Below are positions 35,640 to 47,443 of a stretch of 64,000 bases of DNA, piece by piece (positions within the stretch are counted from its first letter, which is position 1; each line of letters opens with the position of its first letter). The stretch covers positions 4,030,001 to 4,094,000 of the forward strand of contig JAQOTA010000054.1 in NCBI GenBank assembly GCA_029532415.1, in the 5' to 3' direction. Below the pieces are notes generated by a model. It saw only the letters and a list, made by a program, of their open reading frames with translations. It did no database searches and had not been told where the DNA came from. The translations under genes and the position numbers were made by a program. Origin of the DNA: Marasmius tenuissimus. Lineage: Eukaryota > Basidiomycota > Agaricomycetes > Agaricales > Marasmiaceae.

Positions 35640-36835
35640 CGTGCTCATGTTATGAGCCCTCTGAACGTCATGTTTTGGTCCATCCGTTGAGTCCTGGTAT
35701 CGGCGAAGTCCTACTATGTACTGTGTTAGGTTTTCCCGTGAACCTGGCTCGGAGGGTACAGAACCTGGTTACAGTTTCTGAAGGCCCGGCGGACAGTCTC
35801 GACACCCTGACAGAAATCGGAATTGGCAACATCCGTAAATTCTCCGGGGAGGCGGGTGGCAAACAAAACGTGGGGGGAAGGTGCGTAGTCGTGAGGTAAA
35901 CCCAGTCAGAAAGATGCACTCGGTATCCAGTGCATGCAAGGAGAAAGGGGAAATTTTCTCCGAGGTAGGCTCAAATTTCGCCGTAAACTGGGAATTCGGA
36001 GTTTGAGTACATATGCGATGGGATACTTGGATTGTAGGTTTCAGATTTCTTTGCCTGATTGGGGATTGTGATGATGAACAGCCGGCAGAGGACGCGTCGT
36101 GTTGAGATGTACCGGGGAATTATATTTTGGGGTGGAGAAAGTCAGTTCCCTTGGGTGGACTCATGGTAACAGTAATGGTATAAGTACAGGTCGCCTCATG
36201 GTAATTTGTATCATATCGCTTGCGGAGACACAGTCCTAGTAGCTTCCGGAAGGGAAACAACATTCTGGAAGCGAAGAAAACGACGGGGACTTGATTGATC
36301 ATACAGGACTTTCCCCAAAAGGTGAAAGGTGCCTGCACGCGTATACAGCATTCTGGGGGGGAGAATATCAGTCATTTGAAACGGTAGGGATGTCTCACCC
36401 ATTCACACGTCCTGGGTACAGAGAAGCAGTCATGCTGGATGCAGTATGGGGGAACAAATAGGCCGAGTAGAAGCTGAGGTGACGCACCTCTTCGTCTTTC
36501 ATTCAGTGAAACCGGGCCCCGTCGAGTGGCGGCGATCATCGATTCCCTTTGAGTGCTGTCAGAGAAATCAATCAGGGTTCATTTTCGGAATGTGAAACGG
36601 AGATAACAGTGCCTCGAGGTTGTCAGTGACGGAGATTTTTGTGAATTGAGAGGGTAGGAAGCCATCTGCTTGGGAATTGAAGCGTCAGCTGCGATGTATC
36701 GGCTCTGTGATTAGAAGCTATACACCTTAGGCGATTCAGCACCCGTGAACAGCGTTGGTTGGTTCGAAGGCACGCATTGGCTGCCTAAAACAAGTTTACG
36801 GCGGAATGGGGAAGTGGATGTAGTCAGACGATCCT
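35640..36835 (-). repeat. Right copy of the diverged inverted repeat
   Basis: Read on the minus strand it matches 16841-18000 block by block in the same order. The first block (about 36835-36790) has the short frame MTEEQGSSDYIHFPIPP with a GTAAAC donor. Blocks near 36690-36610, 36585-36480, 36345-36250 and 36150-36090 follow, and the block with CCGGAGAATTTACGGATGTT lies near 35860-35830. In-frame stops and indels relative to the left copy suggest decay. No domain was recognised. Confidence 0.5.
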
Positions 36836-37993
36836 TGCTCTTCAGTCATCGGGACTCTCGCCAGGGAAGGGTGTTCATCGAGATCCAAGAGACCTCTCAA
36901 CGTACAGGCTGCACTGAAAATAAGAGGGTAAATACTACGCTCCGATAGGTGGGCTGAGAACTTATTCTGTGTTGTCTACAAGTCCGAGCGTCGGTTCACT
37001 GACAGTGCTGTAGGACTCCGAAATGAGGCCTTCAAATCAGGTTCTGTGGTCAGCTGTGAGCCATCCTCGCCGCTAATCTGATCTTTCTGGTTCCACAAAC
37101 TCACAGTGCTTGAAGGACGATCCGGGGAGGAGATTTCGCGAATCCAAACTTGCTCATAGGATTGAGCAGTATGGTGAGGAAGTCACACCAATGCGACGCA
37201 GGACCTTAGGCAGTTTGTAATCGTCAAATCTATCCAGAATTCATGGTCAGCGATATCTTCAAAATAATATCCTAATACCGCAATAATCGTTACCTAGACT
37301 CGTTAGTAGTTTTAGTCGACGCGCACATTGGGAAAAGCACTACGTTGGTGACTCGTTCATCGTTCTCTTCGATACAAGTAATCCTCTTCCAAGTACCAGC
37401 AAGGTAGTACTTATATCCGTCCGTTAGCCACAAACACATTTTTTCGTGCCCTTTCGCCATAGAAATAACGGTATTACCCAATAGTCTCAGCTTGACGATT
37501 CCTCGGAGAATTCGAATCACGGAAACGATTTCTGATATCATCGATTTTGTTGATATATACCTGAGAACCTGCCTCGAAGCGGGCCGGGGAGCTCGAGCAC
37601 ATACGATCAGATGAGCACTACCCTCGTTTCCGACCTTTCTATGGTATGAATGCCTAGTCCTTCGAGATGATGAAATGCAGTTCCGACAAGTGCCAGAGCT
37701 GGATCCGACGGTTTTGCGCTATTTGGCCTGCCAGAATTTACTTGGTTGATAGGACATACTTTCATATGTGTAGTTACTCTGAGAAAGCTGCAGAAGAAGT
37801 GCTGAGCCAAGGGATTGAGCTGTGAAGTCGCGGTTGTGGCTGTCATGGCCGTTTGAAAAGACGCGAACATGCAACCGTGAGAAATTACCTCTGGTGGGCC
37901 GGCGGGCCATGGGTAAGCGACGCGTTCTAACGTTGTACAGTAACCACCTTCTTCTTCCGTCTATATGCGCTCTTGACATCGACATCGCTCGAT
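36836..37993. other. Intergenic, upstream of right F-box gene
   Basis: Bases 37860-37990 match promoter sequence of the left F-box gene. Elsewhere no gene was recognised. Confidence 0.35.
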
Positions 37994-40026
37994 ATGGCTG
38001 GCAAACGAAAAGTAGCCAAGAAACCACCCGCTACCCAGCAAGGTGATCATAATGTTGGCCGTCGCCGCAAAGCAGCGCTCCAATATATCAAGGAAATGCC
38101 TTTGGATATCCTCTTCGAGGTGAGCTTTTGTTTCTTTCTCGCTGATTTTTGGTCTCTTAAACACACACGTCTGCAGATATTTGTCTGTCTTGAACCTCGA
38201 GATCTTTTCCGAATCTCGAGAACGAGCAGGGACCTACGGAACATTCTGATGTCCAAGTCGTCGCTGTTTATCTGGAGGACCTCAAGGAAGAACGCCAGTA
38301 TACCAGACCCATTCCCGAGAATGAGTGAACCTGCTTTTGCTCACCTACTTTTCGACTCTCATTGCCATGTGAGTACATGTCAGAATCGGTACTGGACACA
38401 ATTCAACTAACAACCGCCGCGGATGTAGTTCTGCTCAACTGCTATTGTACAAACCATTATCTGGGAGGCTATGTGTCGATGCTGTAATCGCTGCTTGGAC
38501 TCTGTGTGAGTATATGCGTCATCTTTCATGGGTTATACTGACTAAGACCCGTTTTCCAGGTTCATGGCTGGGTCGGATGTTGATGAAGAGTTGGATCAGA
38601 CGGGTCTCCGTATTCCAGACGAGATGTGGAAATTGTTCCCCCGGTTCATCCCATTCACCATCGAAAACCAGAAGGATTTTAGCGCGTACCGGAGATTTAT
38701 CAATAACAATGCCCCTTACCTCCACGGCGACGAACCAGATCACGACGAAAACGGTTCGTACTTGCGTGTGGAAACAAGAGGAATCATCCGGAGCTACGAA
38801 GAGATCCCTGAAGAGCAGAGGCAACAATGGCTGCAAGCGGAGGTGGAAGTAGCTGAAGCCCGGGTGAAAGTGCGTAAATCGTGTCTCTGCAAGGAGACAA
38901 GCCGTTTGACGCGATCGCACAGCATATACGAGAGTGTCGCAAATGGCAGAGTGATGAATATAAGAGACAGGAACGAGGACGTGCTGCCGTGAAGAAAGAA
39001 CGGTATCAGGCGTGCGTATCTCCAGTAGAGCTTTCTTGGGCCGTCTGAACATCGTGTCTGCAGGATCCTGCAGAGACTTGAAGAACCAGGCTGGAAAGAG
39101 GATCTATCTTTGCCCAATGTCCGCGACAAGTTTCGGAAGCACAAGCTTGTCAACCAGTCGAAGCCTCTCACGGATCGAAGTACGAAACCTGAATCGTATA
39201 ATTTGCTATAACCTAACAAATTTGTATAGTTTGGCGAAACATCGCGCCCACATTGGAAGAGTATCTCCAAACAGAAATTCATGGTTTCGCCGAGTCGGAG
39301 CGACGCCGGATTCGTCAACTTCGTGTTCAAGTTTTGGTTGACTTCCTTTGGGAGTACCAAGAACAGCATCTCTCTCGAGACCTCGTCATGCCCTCGGTCT
39401 TGGACATCGTCCTATGGCAACCCGTCCGAACAATCATTGAGGCCCCTCCATACTCCAAATCAACTCTCCAATCGGTTTTCAATGTGCTAATGCCCCAGCT
39501 GCCTTCCTTCATCCAGGAGTGGAATGATTCCCGCACTCAAACCATCCTCGAGTCCCTCCAACGCCACCGTCCTGGTTCCACGAAAGACGACTTGTTGCTC
39601 TCAACCTCACTCTTTCGGTGCACCAACAATGACTGCAGGGGATTGCAGTCTATTTACTCGTATCCGGCTGTACTTTATCATACGTGCGAGAGGGGTTACT
39701 CCTCTACAGAAGAGCGTGCTTGGATATCTCAAGTCGCGCTTTTTATAGCTCAGCAAAGGAACCTCGCTCCGCGCTCCTCTCCTTGCCTACAAGTCGAGGT
39801 ACACCCGATAGCAACGCTGGTATCTGAGGCTATATGCCGCTTATCGCAGCTCAACCCCAATACCGCGACTATTGACGCCATGTTCAAGAACAACCCTTTC
39901 GTGGAATGTAGAACTTGCATGACAAAGGACGGAGATAGACTCTTCATGCGATGGACGACAGCGGTGCGTAAAGCCTATCTCCCTCAAATTGGTTTTGATG
40001 CGACTGACACTGGCTTGAGTAGGTAA
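37994..40026 (+). CDS. F-box protein with Cys-rich motif, right-arm copy
   Basis: Paralogue of the gene at 12458-14501 with the same exon plan. Exon 1 (37994-38119) gives MAGKRKVAKKPPATQQG and YIKEMPLDILFE. Exon 2 (38177-38368) completes the F-box: IFVCLEPRDLFRISRTSRDL, LMSKSSLFIWRTSRKN, then MSEPAFAHLLFDSHCH. Exon 3 has FCSTAIVQTIIWEAMCRCCN, a probable zinc-binding cluster with the preceding HC. Following exons contain LRIPDEMWKLFPRFIPFTIE, PFDAIAQHIRECRKWQ (after an intron of about 53 bases), RILQRLEEPGWKEDLSLPNV and a long last exon with CTNNDCRG and CRTCMTKDGDRLFMRW. The stop is at 40024-40026. It is probably an SCF substrate adaptor. The target is unknown. Confidence 0.74.
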
Positions 40027-40858
40027 ATCATCCTCACCACGATGGCTTTGAAGCTGTATCCGCCACGGAAAGGCTGGATCTGGAGGGCAGAGAACTTGGA
40101 CCCACATGCGAACCATGCTACTTGGACTCAAATTTTCGATGCAAATACTGCGCGTTCAGGATATTTTCGGTTCAGGAGATTGAGGTCCACTTGTCTTCGA
40201 GGTAGGTTCTTCGAACTTGCCCTCTTGGTTGGGCCCGAGCTAATTCACTATGATTTAACTTCAAATAGCCACAGTATATCATCTGCACGAGACGAAGATT
40301 GGGAGTTTCGACCGTTGTTCGACCCGATTTCAGAGATAGGACCAACTCAGGTGTGGGTGCCTGCATTAGCGCAGGATGCGATCCGGTAACCGGTTTGCAT
40401 CAGAACGTAGACTTTGGGCTTTGTTTTTCGGTTTCTCATGCTTTCTGCTTTGCTATAGTGGCTTAGATCAACTGCTTGTACGTGCTTTGTCGCCATTCGT
40501 AATTCTTTTCGCATCAGACTCTTCATTGTCGTGGATTATATTGTATATATTACACCCCTGTACTTGTAACTTATAGAGCGTCCAGCTGTACAGATAACAG
40601 TACTACAGTAATTACTTGTTATTATTATTAGTATCGGTACATACCATGCATCGTAATCCGAAATCCTTTCGATCCCGGACTGCAGGTTCGCCAGTTTCTC
40701 CAGGCCAAAGGGCGGCACTGTGTTTATCGTTGACCGGGCCGAATTGACCGGCGGAGGAGTACCATTAGTCATGTCGACATCCACGGCAGGCAAGTTTTAT
40801 TTTGGGTCTTTTCAACTCCTCCCATGATGACTTTGCATCTCTCCCTCGTGCCACTACC
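40027..40858. other. Intergenic with an orphan minus-strand exon-like frame
   Basis: The first 120 bases match the 3' flank of the left F-box gene. On the minus strand, 40772-40642 encodes MTNGTPPPVNSARSTINTVP, then FGLEKLANLQSGIERISDYD, ending at a GTATGT donor. It looks like a first exon, but no continuation was found. Confidence 0.3.
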
Positions 40859-42736
40859 ATGTCCGTTGGTGACCCTGACGAAGCATCGAACCAAGATACT
40901 GGGACGGTAGAGCAGCACAAAAGGGACTTTGGTCTCATACCCATCCCACGACGGTTACGATATGACCCCCAGAAACCATTTCATTTTGGGATTGTGCTAC
41001 AGATTGCGTTTGGATTCGCCAGTACTTTCAGTGCGTCTGCTTTCTCTGTATAGCGGTACGCTAATAACCTGTGCTTTTTTTTAGCTGTTGCAAATTTGTA
41101 CTATTGCCAGCCGTTACTGAGTACCACGAACTTTTACTTGCGAGGAGTCAATAACCGTGCTAAAGGATCGTTACAGTTGAATTTTCAAAAACCTTTGACG
41201 TGTCCTATTCGAGGGTATCAAAGTGCGTCAAATGTCTCGTCAAAGTCGCTCCAAAACGCTGATTAACAGTATAAGTGTTCCTATTCTGGTACAAGCTGGG
41301 TAATTCTGTCCTTGTGGGGAAAGGAATCGCAGTCGCTGACATATTCTTGCTAGCTATGCTATCGGACTTCTCTTTCTCTCTCCCTTGGGAGACCTTGTGC
41401 GCCGGAGACAGTTGATCCTCGCCCTCGTCATCATGTCCACGGGTCTCACTGTTGGCCTCGCTATCACAAATCAAGTTGAGGTGTTCACCGCACTATCTTT
41501 TCTTGTTGGAGTCGTTACGGTGACTCCACAAGTTCTGATACCTCTCGCAGCTGATTTGGCGCCACCAGAAAAACGGGCCTCCGCTATCTCCGTGGTTTTC
41601 GCTGGTCTACTGCTCGGAGTCCTCATTGCTCGAGTTATTTCTGGAATCGTAGCGCAGTACGTGACATGGCGGGTGGTCTATTATCTCGCCATTGGCGTGC
41701 AAGGAATCGTAATCACTGGCTCCTACCTCCTACTGCCAGACTACCCGGCGAAGAATAGTCATCTCACGTATTGGGAGATTCTCTTTTCGATGGGGAAGTA
41801 CTGTGTCACCGAGCCGATCTTGGTGCAAGCAGTGCTTATCAACATCGCCTCGAGTGCCCTGTTCTCCAGTTTCTGGGTTACTTTAACGTTCCTTCTGGGA
41901 GGAGACCCGTACAACTATTCCACGTGAGTCTTTTGTTTTCTCTATTCTTTTTAACATCGCTCTGATCTGATTTCTGAATCAGCCTCGTCATAGGGCTCTT
42001 TGGTCTTGTCGGGATATGCGGGGTGGCGATGGGCCCCGTCATTGGTCGCATTATCGATAAACTCATACCGTGGTATGCGACACTCATCGGGTCTATCGGT
42101 ACAATCGTGTTCTCAACCGTCCAGTTGATCGGTGGCGGGCTGCACATATCTGCTGTGGTGATCGCCGTCGTGGGTATCGATCTATTTCGACAAACAGTGC
42201 AGACCTCCTTGTCGACGAGTATCTTTAGGTATGTCTTCAACTCTCACACGGCCGAAGCTCCCTGCTGAACTGCATTCCCAAGTATAGCGCCGGAAGCCCG
42301 AGCCCGCTTGAACGCGGTGAATATTCTTGGGGTACGCCGGCAGTTGGCGTTTAGGTCTATTTCCAGTCTATTGTGCTTATTTCGACGTGCATTTTTTTAG
42401 ATCTTCTGTGGTCAAGTCATGGGATCGTCAGTTGGGACAAAGCTTTTCCTAGAACACGGATGGAGAGCTGGCGCGGGTATTCAAGTGGCGTGGGCAGGAT
42501 GGACCCTTTTCGTGCTGCTTACGAGAGGTCCTCATTGCCGAAGGCATACATGGCTGGGATACGAGGGAGGCGGGGAGTTTAGAAAGAGCGTCGTCGATGC
42601 TCGTAGAAAGGAGGAAGCGGAGCGGTCTGATAATTCGACGCGGATATCTGAGAATATGGAAGAGACACGGTCTATTGCGGAGGATGCAGAGGCTCGCGGG
42701 CCACCGGGGAAAGCGGGCTCGGGAGAACCCTCTTAG
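40859..42736 (+). CDS. MFS transporter, right-arm copy 1
   Basis: The start MSVGDPDEASNQDTG is followed by FGLIPIPRRLRYDPQKPFHF. Short exons give TVANLYYCQPLL, IEFSKTFDVSYSRVSN and ISVPILVQAG, with GYAIGLLFLSPLGDLVRRRQ across the next intron. That loop, G[YA]..GLLF..PLGD..RRR, is the MFS helix 2-3 signature. The long exon carries ADLAPPEKRASAISVVFAGL and IAQYVTWRVVYYLA-like helices. Later exons give GVAMGPVIGRIIDKLIPWYA, LFRQTVQTSLSTSIF, IAPEARARLNAVNILG and IFCGQVMGSSVGTKLFLEHG. The acidic, Glu-rich C-tail ends at 42736. About twelve helices are expected. It is a plasma-membrane or vacuolar transporter of unknown substrate, close to copies at 8.7 and 43.1 kb. Confidence 0.82.
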
Positions 42737-43108
42737 AATGTGCGTGTTCTGAAGCGTTCCTGCAGTGAATTTAACTCAATGATCTCCCAAAGCTATATGC
42801 TATCGTGTAGTACAATCGTAAAATCGAATCAATGAATAGAGCTGACACACAAGCATTCCGATGATATCCATTCTGATCCTAGGTCCGAGCGATCTTCGCC
42901 TGAGTTTTGGGCAAAGACTCTAGAGGCCTTGAGCCGAGCTCTCCGAGTCCCAACCGACTTTGAGTCTTTGACAAGCGGTCCGAATTAGCCAGTAGCCAAG
43001 AGTATCGCGTCATGACCCCCCGCGAGTCATTTAGTCCCCCATGGACTGCAGGCAATTTTTCAGGTTTTCCAGTTCCAATTCCTGGCATCTCTCCTTTGCG
43101 CCTCTACC

Positions 43109-44974
43109 ATGACCGTCATTGTCCGCGACGAGGCCTCGAAAGAAGCCGCTGGGATCTCAGAGCAACACACAACGGACTTTGGACTGATACCCATACCACG
43201 ACGACTACGATATGATCCTCAGAAACCTTTCCATTTCGGGATCATGCTACAGCTCGCATTCGGATTTGCCAGTACTTTCAGTGCGTCTGCTTTCTCTGTG
43301 TATCGCGACGCTATTAACCAGTGATTGTCTCCAGCGGTTGCTAATTTATACTACTGCCAGCCGTTGCTGAGTATGGCCAACATCTATCTACTACGCGTCA
43401 ACAACCGTGCTAAAGGATTCTTACAGTCGAGCTCTCAAAAACATTCGAAGTATCTTATTCGAAGGTATCAAAGTGCGTCGAATACTTCCTTCCGGTTGTT
43501 CGAAATGCTGATTGGTTGTATTAGTGTCCCGATTCTGGCGCAGGTCGGGTAATTATATCCTTGCATGGAGAGGAAGCGCGGTCGCTAATAGATTCTCGCT
43601 AGCTATGCTGTCGGGCTTCTCTTTCTGTCTCCCCTTGGGGACCTGGTACGTCGTCGGCAGTTGATTCTTGCCCTCGTCATCATGTCTATGGGTCTCACCG
43701 TTGGCCTCGCTATCACGAACCAAATCGAGGTTTTCATTGCACTATCTTTTCTTGTTGGAGTCTTTACGGTGACTCCACAGGTTCTGATACCTCTCGCAGC
43801 TGATTTGGCGCCACCAGAAAAACAAGCCTCTGCTATCTCTGTAGTCTTCGCTGGTCTCCTGCTCGGAGTCCTCATTGCTCGAGTTATTTCCGGGATCATA
43901 GCACAGTACGTGGCATGGCGGGTCGTGTATTATCTCGCAATTGGCGTGCAAGGGATTGTGATCGTGGGCTCCTATCTCCTGCTCCCAGACTACCCAGCGA
44001 AGAATAGTCATCTCACGTACTGGGAGATCCTCTCCTCAATGGGGAAGTACTGTGTCACCGAGCCGATCTTAGTGCAAGCAGTCCTTATCAACATTGCGTC
44101 GAGTGCCCTCTTCTCCAGTTTCTGGGTTACTTTGACGTTCCTTCTGGGAGGGGACCCGTATAACTATTCAACGTGAGCATTTGTTCTTCGCTCTTTTTCT
44201 TCCTTTTCTGAGCTTCGCTCTGGACCGTTTCGTTGCACCAGCCTTGTTATAGGTCTCTTTGGTCTCATTGGAATAAGTGGGGTCGCGATGGGTCCCATCA
44301 TTGGACATATTATCGACAATCTCGGAGCGTGGTACGCGACACTCATTGGGTCCATCGGTACCATCGTATTCTTGATCGTACAGCTGATCGGCGGGGGGCT
44401 ACACATATCTGCTGTGGTGATCGCCATCGTGGGTATTGATCTATTTCGACAAACGGTACAAACATCGTTGGCGGCGAGTATCTTCAGGTACGTCTTTATT
44501 CCTCCCTTACGCACGCAGTCAGAACACTTTGCTGAACTTCATTCAAGTATAGCGCCGGAAGCCCGAGCCCGGTTGAACGCCGTGAATATCGTTGGGGTAC
44601 GTCCGCGTTTAGGTCTATCTCTCATTCGTTGTGCATATTTTTGACGGTCGTTTTGTTAGTTCTTCTGTGGTCAAGTCATGGGATCATCAGTTGGAACAAA
44701 GCTTTACCTGGAACACGGATGGAGAGCTAGTGCTGGTGTTCAAGTGGCGTGGGCAGGATTCGCTATCTTTGTTCTCCTCATGAGGGGTCCTCATTGCAGC
44801 AGGTATACGTGGCTGGGATACGAGGGAGGCGGGGAGTTTAAAAAGAGTGTTGACACCCGTAGGGAGAAGGGGGAGAAGGGATCCGATAACTCGACGGGAA
44901 TATCTGAGAATGTGGAAGAGAATTGGTCATTTGAGGACCATACGGAGGCTCGCGGACCACCGATGAAAGTATAG
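43109..44974 (+). CDS. MFS transporter, right-arm copy 2
   Basis: A tandem duplicate of the preceding gene, 372 bases downstream and in the same direction. The start is MTVIVRDEASKEAAGISEQH, then FGLIPIPRRLRYDPQKPFHF. It has the same exon plan, the same loop ADLAPPEKQASAISVVFAGL, GVAMGPIIGHIIDNLGAWYA, LFRQTVQTSLAASIF and IAPEARARLNAVNIVG. The end GPPMKV falls at 44974. Differences from copy 1 include FTVTPQ for VTVTPQ and a shorter C-tail. No disabling change was seen, so both copies are probably functional. Confidence 0.82.
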
Positions 44975-45480
44975 AATGTACGTGTTCCAAACATTCTGCT
45001 AGCGGCTTTGATGTAACGTGTTTCTAATGATTTAGGGCATCATATAATACTTTGAATGAACAAATACGACTAGCATTCGAGTACCTTACCGCTACATTGC
45101 AACCCTGTTGAGCTGTCCTCGCTTCCGTATACCTTTTGGCCAGGAATATCGTTTTCGGGCGGAGGCGGTAATAGTCTCTTCGTTACAGATTATGCAACCT
45201 TTCTGACCGCTTGGCTGGTCGACGAGCCTAGTAATGAGAGGACTGTTTCTGGTACTACTACATCCCGCGCCAAAACCTTGTCGACGAAGGGGGCGACCAG
45301 GCATGTTTTCTGCTTCACGATTCCACTCAATCTTCTGACTACTTTCATCCAAGTACTAGTAGCTGAGGAGGCACCAAAGCCCTAGTCCCAATGCTTCCGC
45401 TCGTCGCGCAACAAACATTCCGACCTGTAATACAAGTTACACCGCCGTCTCTCGCTTTCATTTCCTTCGACTTTCCCTCT
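44975..45480. other. Intergenic, MFS 3' end to secreted peptide 1
   Basis: Two convergent 3' ends. No gene was recognised. Confidence 0.3.
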
Positions 45481-45938
45481 CTACTTGAACTCGCAGAAGT
45501 CTGTAACCCTGCAACTGAAGAGTAGGAAGCATTAGCAGCGGTATCGAGGGTACGGAAGTTCGAGATTAGATGTCAGATTACTCACACTTGGTTTCCAACT
45601 GTTCCACAGCAGACGTAGCCTTGGTTTGGTGGGCCTGAAAAGAGGTCAAAGGTTAGGGACGCGGAAGGAGACATAGCACTTTGTCAAAGGCTTTACAAGG
45701 CTGTTGAGGAAGCGAGGAAGTAGTCAGCGTCGGAGGCACGGTCTGGACAATCTTAAGGGGCTTACGTTGGTTGCGCTGCACGCTATACCCAGGCAAAGAA
45801 AGCAAGCGTTAGTTCGTTGTTCGTACATTCAGAGCCTAGAGGCACGATATACTGACCGATCTCTTGACGGGCCTCAAGCGGGTTGGCGGCAGCAAAGCCA
45901 GCGACGGCGAGGAAGAAGGCAATAGCTGAGAAGCGCAT
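45481..45938 (-). CDS. Six-cysteine secreted peptide with 4-nt micro-exon (member 1)
   Basis: A 61-residue secreted peptide from exons 45857-45938, 45766-45782 (17 nt), 45697-45700 (4 nt, CCTT), 45586-45634 and 45481-45514. The signal peptide is MRFSAIAFFLAVAGFAAANP, followed by LEAR. The domain is C-x5-C-x7-CC-x7-C-x5-C, with NPCPPNQGYVCCG across the micro-exon junctions. Without the 4-base exon the frame of exon 3 gives no cysteines; with it, all six fall in register with the other members. A TATAAAA lies 66 bases upstream. It opens a cluster of four related genes on the same strand. Function is unknown. A hydrophobin was considered, but the family has six rather than eight cysteines and is too short. 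Confidence 0.8.
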
Positions 45939-46003
45939 GATGTTGACGATGAGTTTGTAGTAACTTGTGGTAAGTTGGCCTGTTTCGATGAATCCTGAAG
46001 TTG

Positions 46004-46010
46004 TTTTATA
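46004..46010 (-). promoter_or_regulatory. TATA box of secreted peptide gene 1
   Basis: TATAAAA on the minus strand, 66 bases before the start codon, within CGTATAAAAC. The CGTATAAA context is shared with gene 2. Confidence 0.55.
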
Positions 46011-46943
46011 CGATCCGCTCGCCAGAGCCAAGCAACGTCCACTTTATGAATTCCATTTTCTCCTTCATTCTGGCCATGAAGCCCCGACGACCAGGAATTC
46101 TGAGTATTGAGCAGTGAACAGGATGTGGTTCGGGTGACGCGGGTTATGGAAAATGAATGAAACTTATCCCCGGTCAAAGCACAACTTCGTGAGTAGTTGA
46201 GAAACTTAGGTCCGGTCGGTATTGTTGACTCACATCAAAGGTATGTAGGCAACCTTACTAGAATGATGATCGCCGCTAAGCTCGGGCAAGGGGGTGGAGG
46301 TAGAAGTGGCTCTTTGTATCAGGCTCGATCACAAGGACTGACCACACTCAACAAGCCATAGTGCGGGGTTGCGGGGTACGTAGCACGGGGCTGTGTTCTC
46401 GAGTCTAGTACCTATGGCTGGAGGGTATAAACATCTCCTTTGGCGTTTGCAAACGCGGGAAAGGTAGCGCCCGATTCGGGGCGGGGACTCAAATCGCTCA
46501 CTCACGACCTCATATGACCAGTACACAACAATTCAGCCGGCACAAGATCGGGTCGAAGCAGCCACGGGGGCGTTGGCAACACCTACCACTGGTCTCGACC
46601 TGTCGGGCGTTTTAACATCCCGAACCTTCGTTCTATAGATTAGTGAGTTGGTCTTCCGTTTTCCGATCGAACCGCGCAGGCTATTCGGCTGAAATTAAAT
46701 GGGACGTCGAGGGGACCTTAGCAGACCTTAGCTACGCTTTGTCGGTCTTGTAGGGTGTTTCAGGACAATTGTCGCCAAGCAATCATCGCCAGCTTGGACA
46801 AATCTCGTGGTGTCTGCCATCAAATCTACGTAAATCAAGAATAGCCTTTCACACCAACAAACACTCATTCATATTCAATTCAATTGTACTAGCATCAGAA
46901 TGAACTATCCTGCGAAACATCCGCCTCCTCCAGCATTCAGATT
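46011..46943. other. Intergenic between secreted peptide genes 1 and 2
   Basis: Upstream sequence of gene 1 (46040-46190) resembles that of gene 2 (47520-47620). A GGGGTTGCGGGGTACGTA segment near 46363 recurs near 47815, showing that the cluster grew by tandem duplication. No other gene was recognised. Confidence 0.4.
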
Positions 46944-47367
46944 CTATCTGGGGCAGACCGATGTGATCTGGCACCTGTATACAGCACGGAAGCGTTAGCG
47001 TCGTCACCAGTGCGGAGGACGGGACCACTGACGTTTGGCTCCCAATGTTCCCAGCACAGCACCAACCGACGGGGCCTATAACGAGTTCAGGGATTAGCAG
47101 AACGGAAAGAGATACATGTTGTCGGAAGGAATCAATCACAAGGCTATAGGAGAAGGAATCAGCGTTAGAGGCGCGTTCGAATGTTATGGGGACTCACATT
47201 CTGTAGGGAGCACTCTAATTTGCAGCAAAGAAGAGTTAGGTATTGGTCGTGCACGGGAACGTGAAACACTCACCGCGCCCCGTTGGGTCATCCTGACGGG
47301 CATCGAGCGGGTTGGCGGCAGCGAGGCCAGCGATAGCGAGGAAGAAGGCAATAGTTGAGAAGCGCAT
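46944..47367 (-). CDS. Six-cysteine secreted peptide with 4-nt micro-exon (member 2)
   Basis: A 62-residue secreted peptide from exons 47274-47367, 47198-47214 (17 nt), 47140-47143 (4 nt, CCTT), 47033-47075 and 46944-46974. The signal peptide is MRFSTIAFFLAIAGLAAANP, then LDAR. The domain is C-x5-C-x4-CC-x8-C-x5-C, with NPCPVGWCCAGNIGSQ. It has the shortest loop between the second Cys and the CC pair in the family. Splice donors are GTGAGT, GTGAGT, GTGATT and GTCAGT. A TATAAAG lies 70 bases upstream. Same plan as its neighbours, function unknown. Confidence 0.8.
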
Positions 47368-47436
47368 GATGATGATGAGTTTGAGTAGTAGTAACTGGCA
47401 GTAGCAAGTTGAATAATTTCGATAAATCTTGAGTCG

Positions 47437-47443
47437 CTTTATA
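47437..47443 (-). promoter_or_regulatory. TATA box of secreted peptide gene 2
   Basis: TATAAAG on the minus strand, 70 bases before the start codon, in the same CGTATAAA context as gene 1. Confidence 0.5.

Noticed and set aside
38850..38885. A 32-nt ultra-short intron in the right F-box gene
   Set aside because: The left paralogue lacks the GTGCGT donor. A 53-nt intron starting at GTAGCT fits both copies and keeps the same frame.
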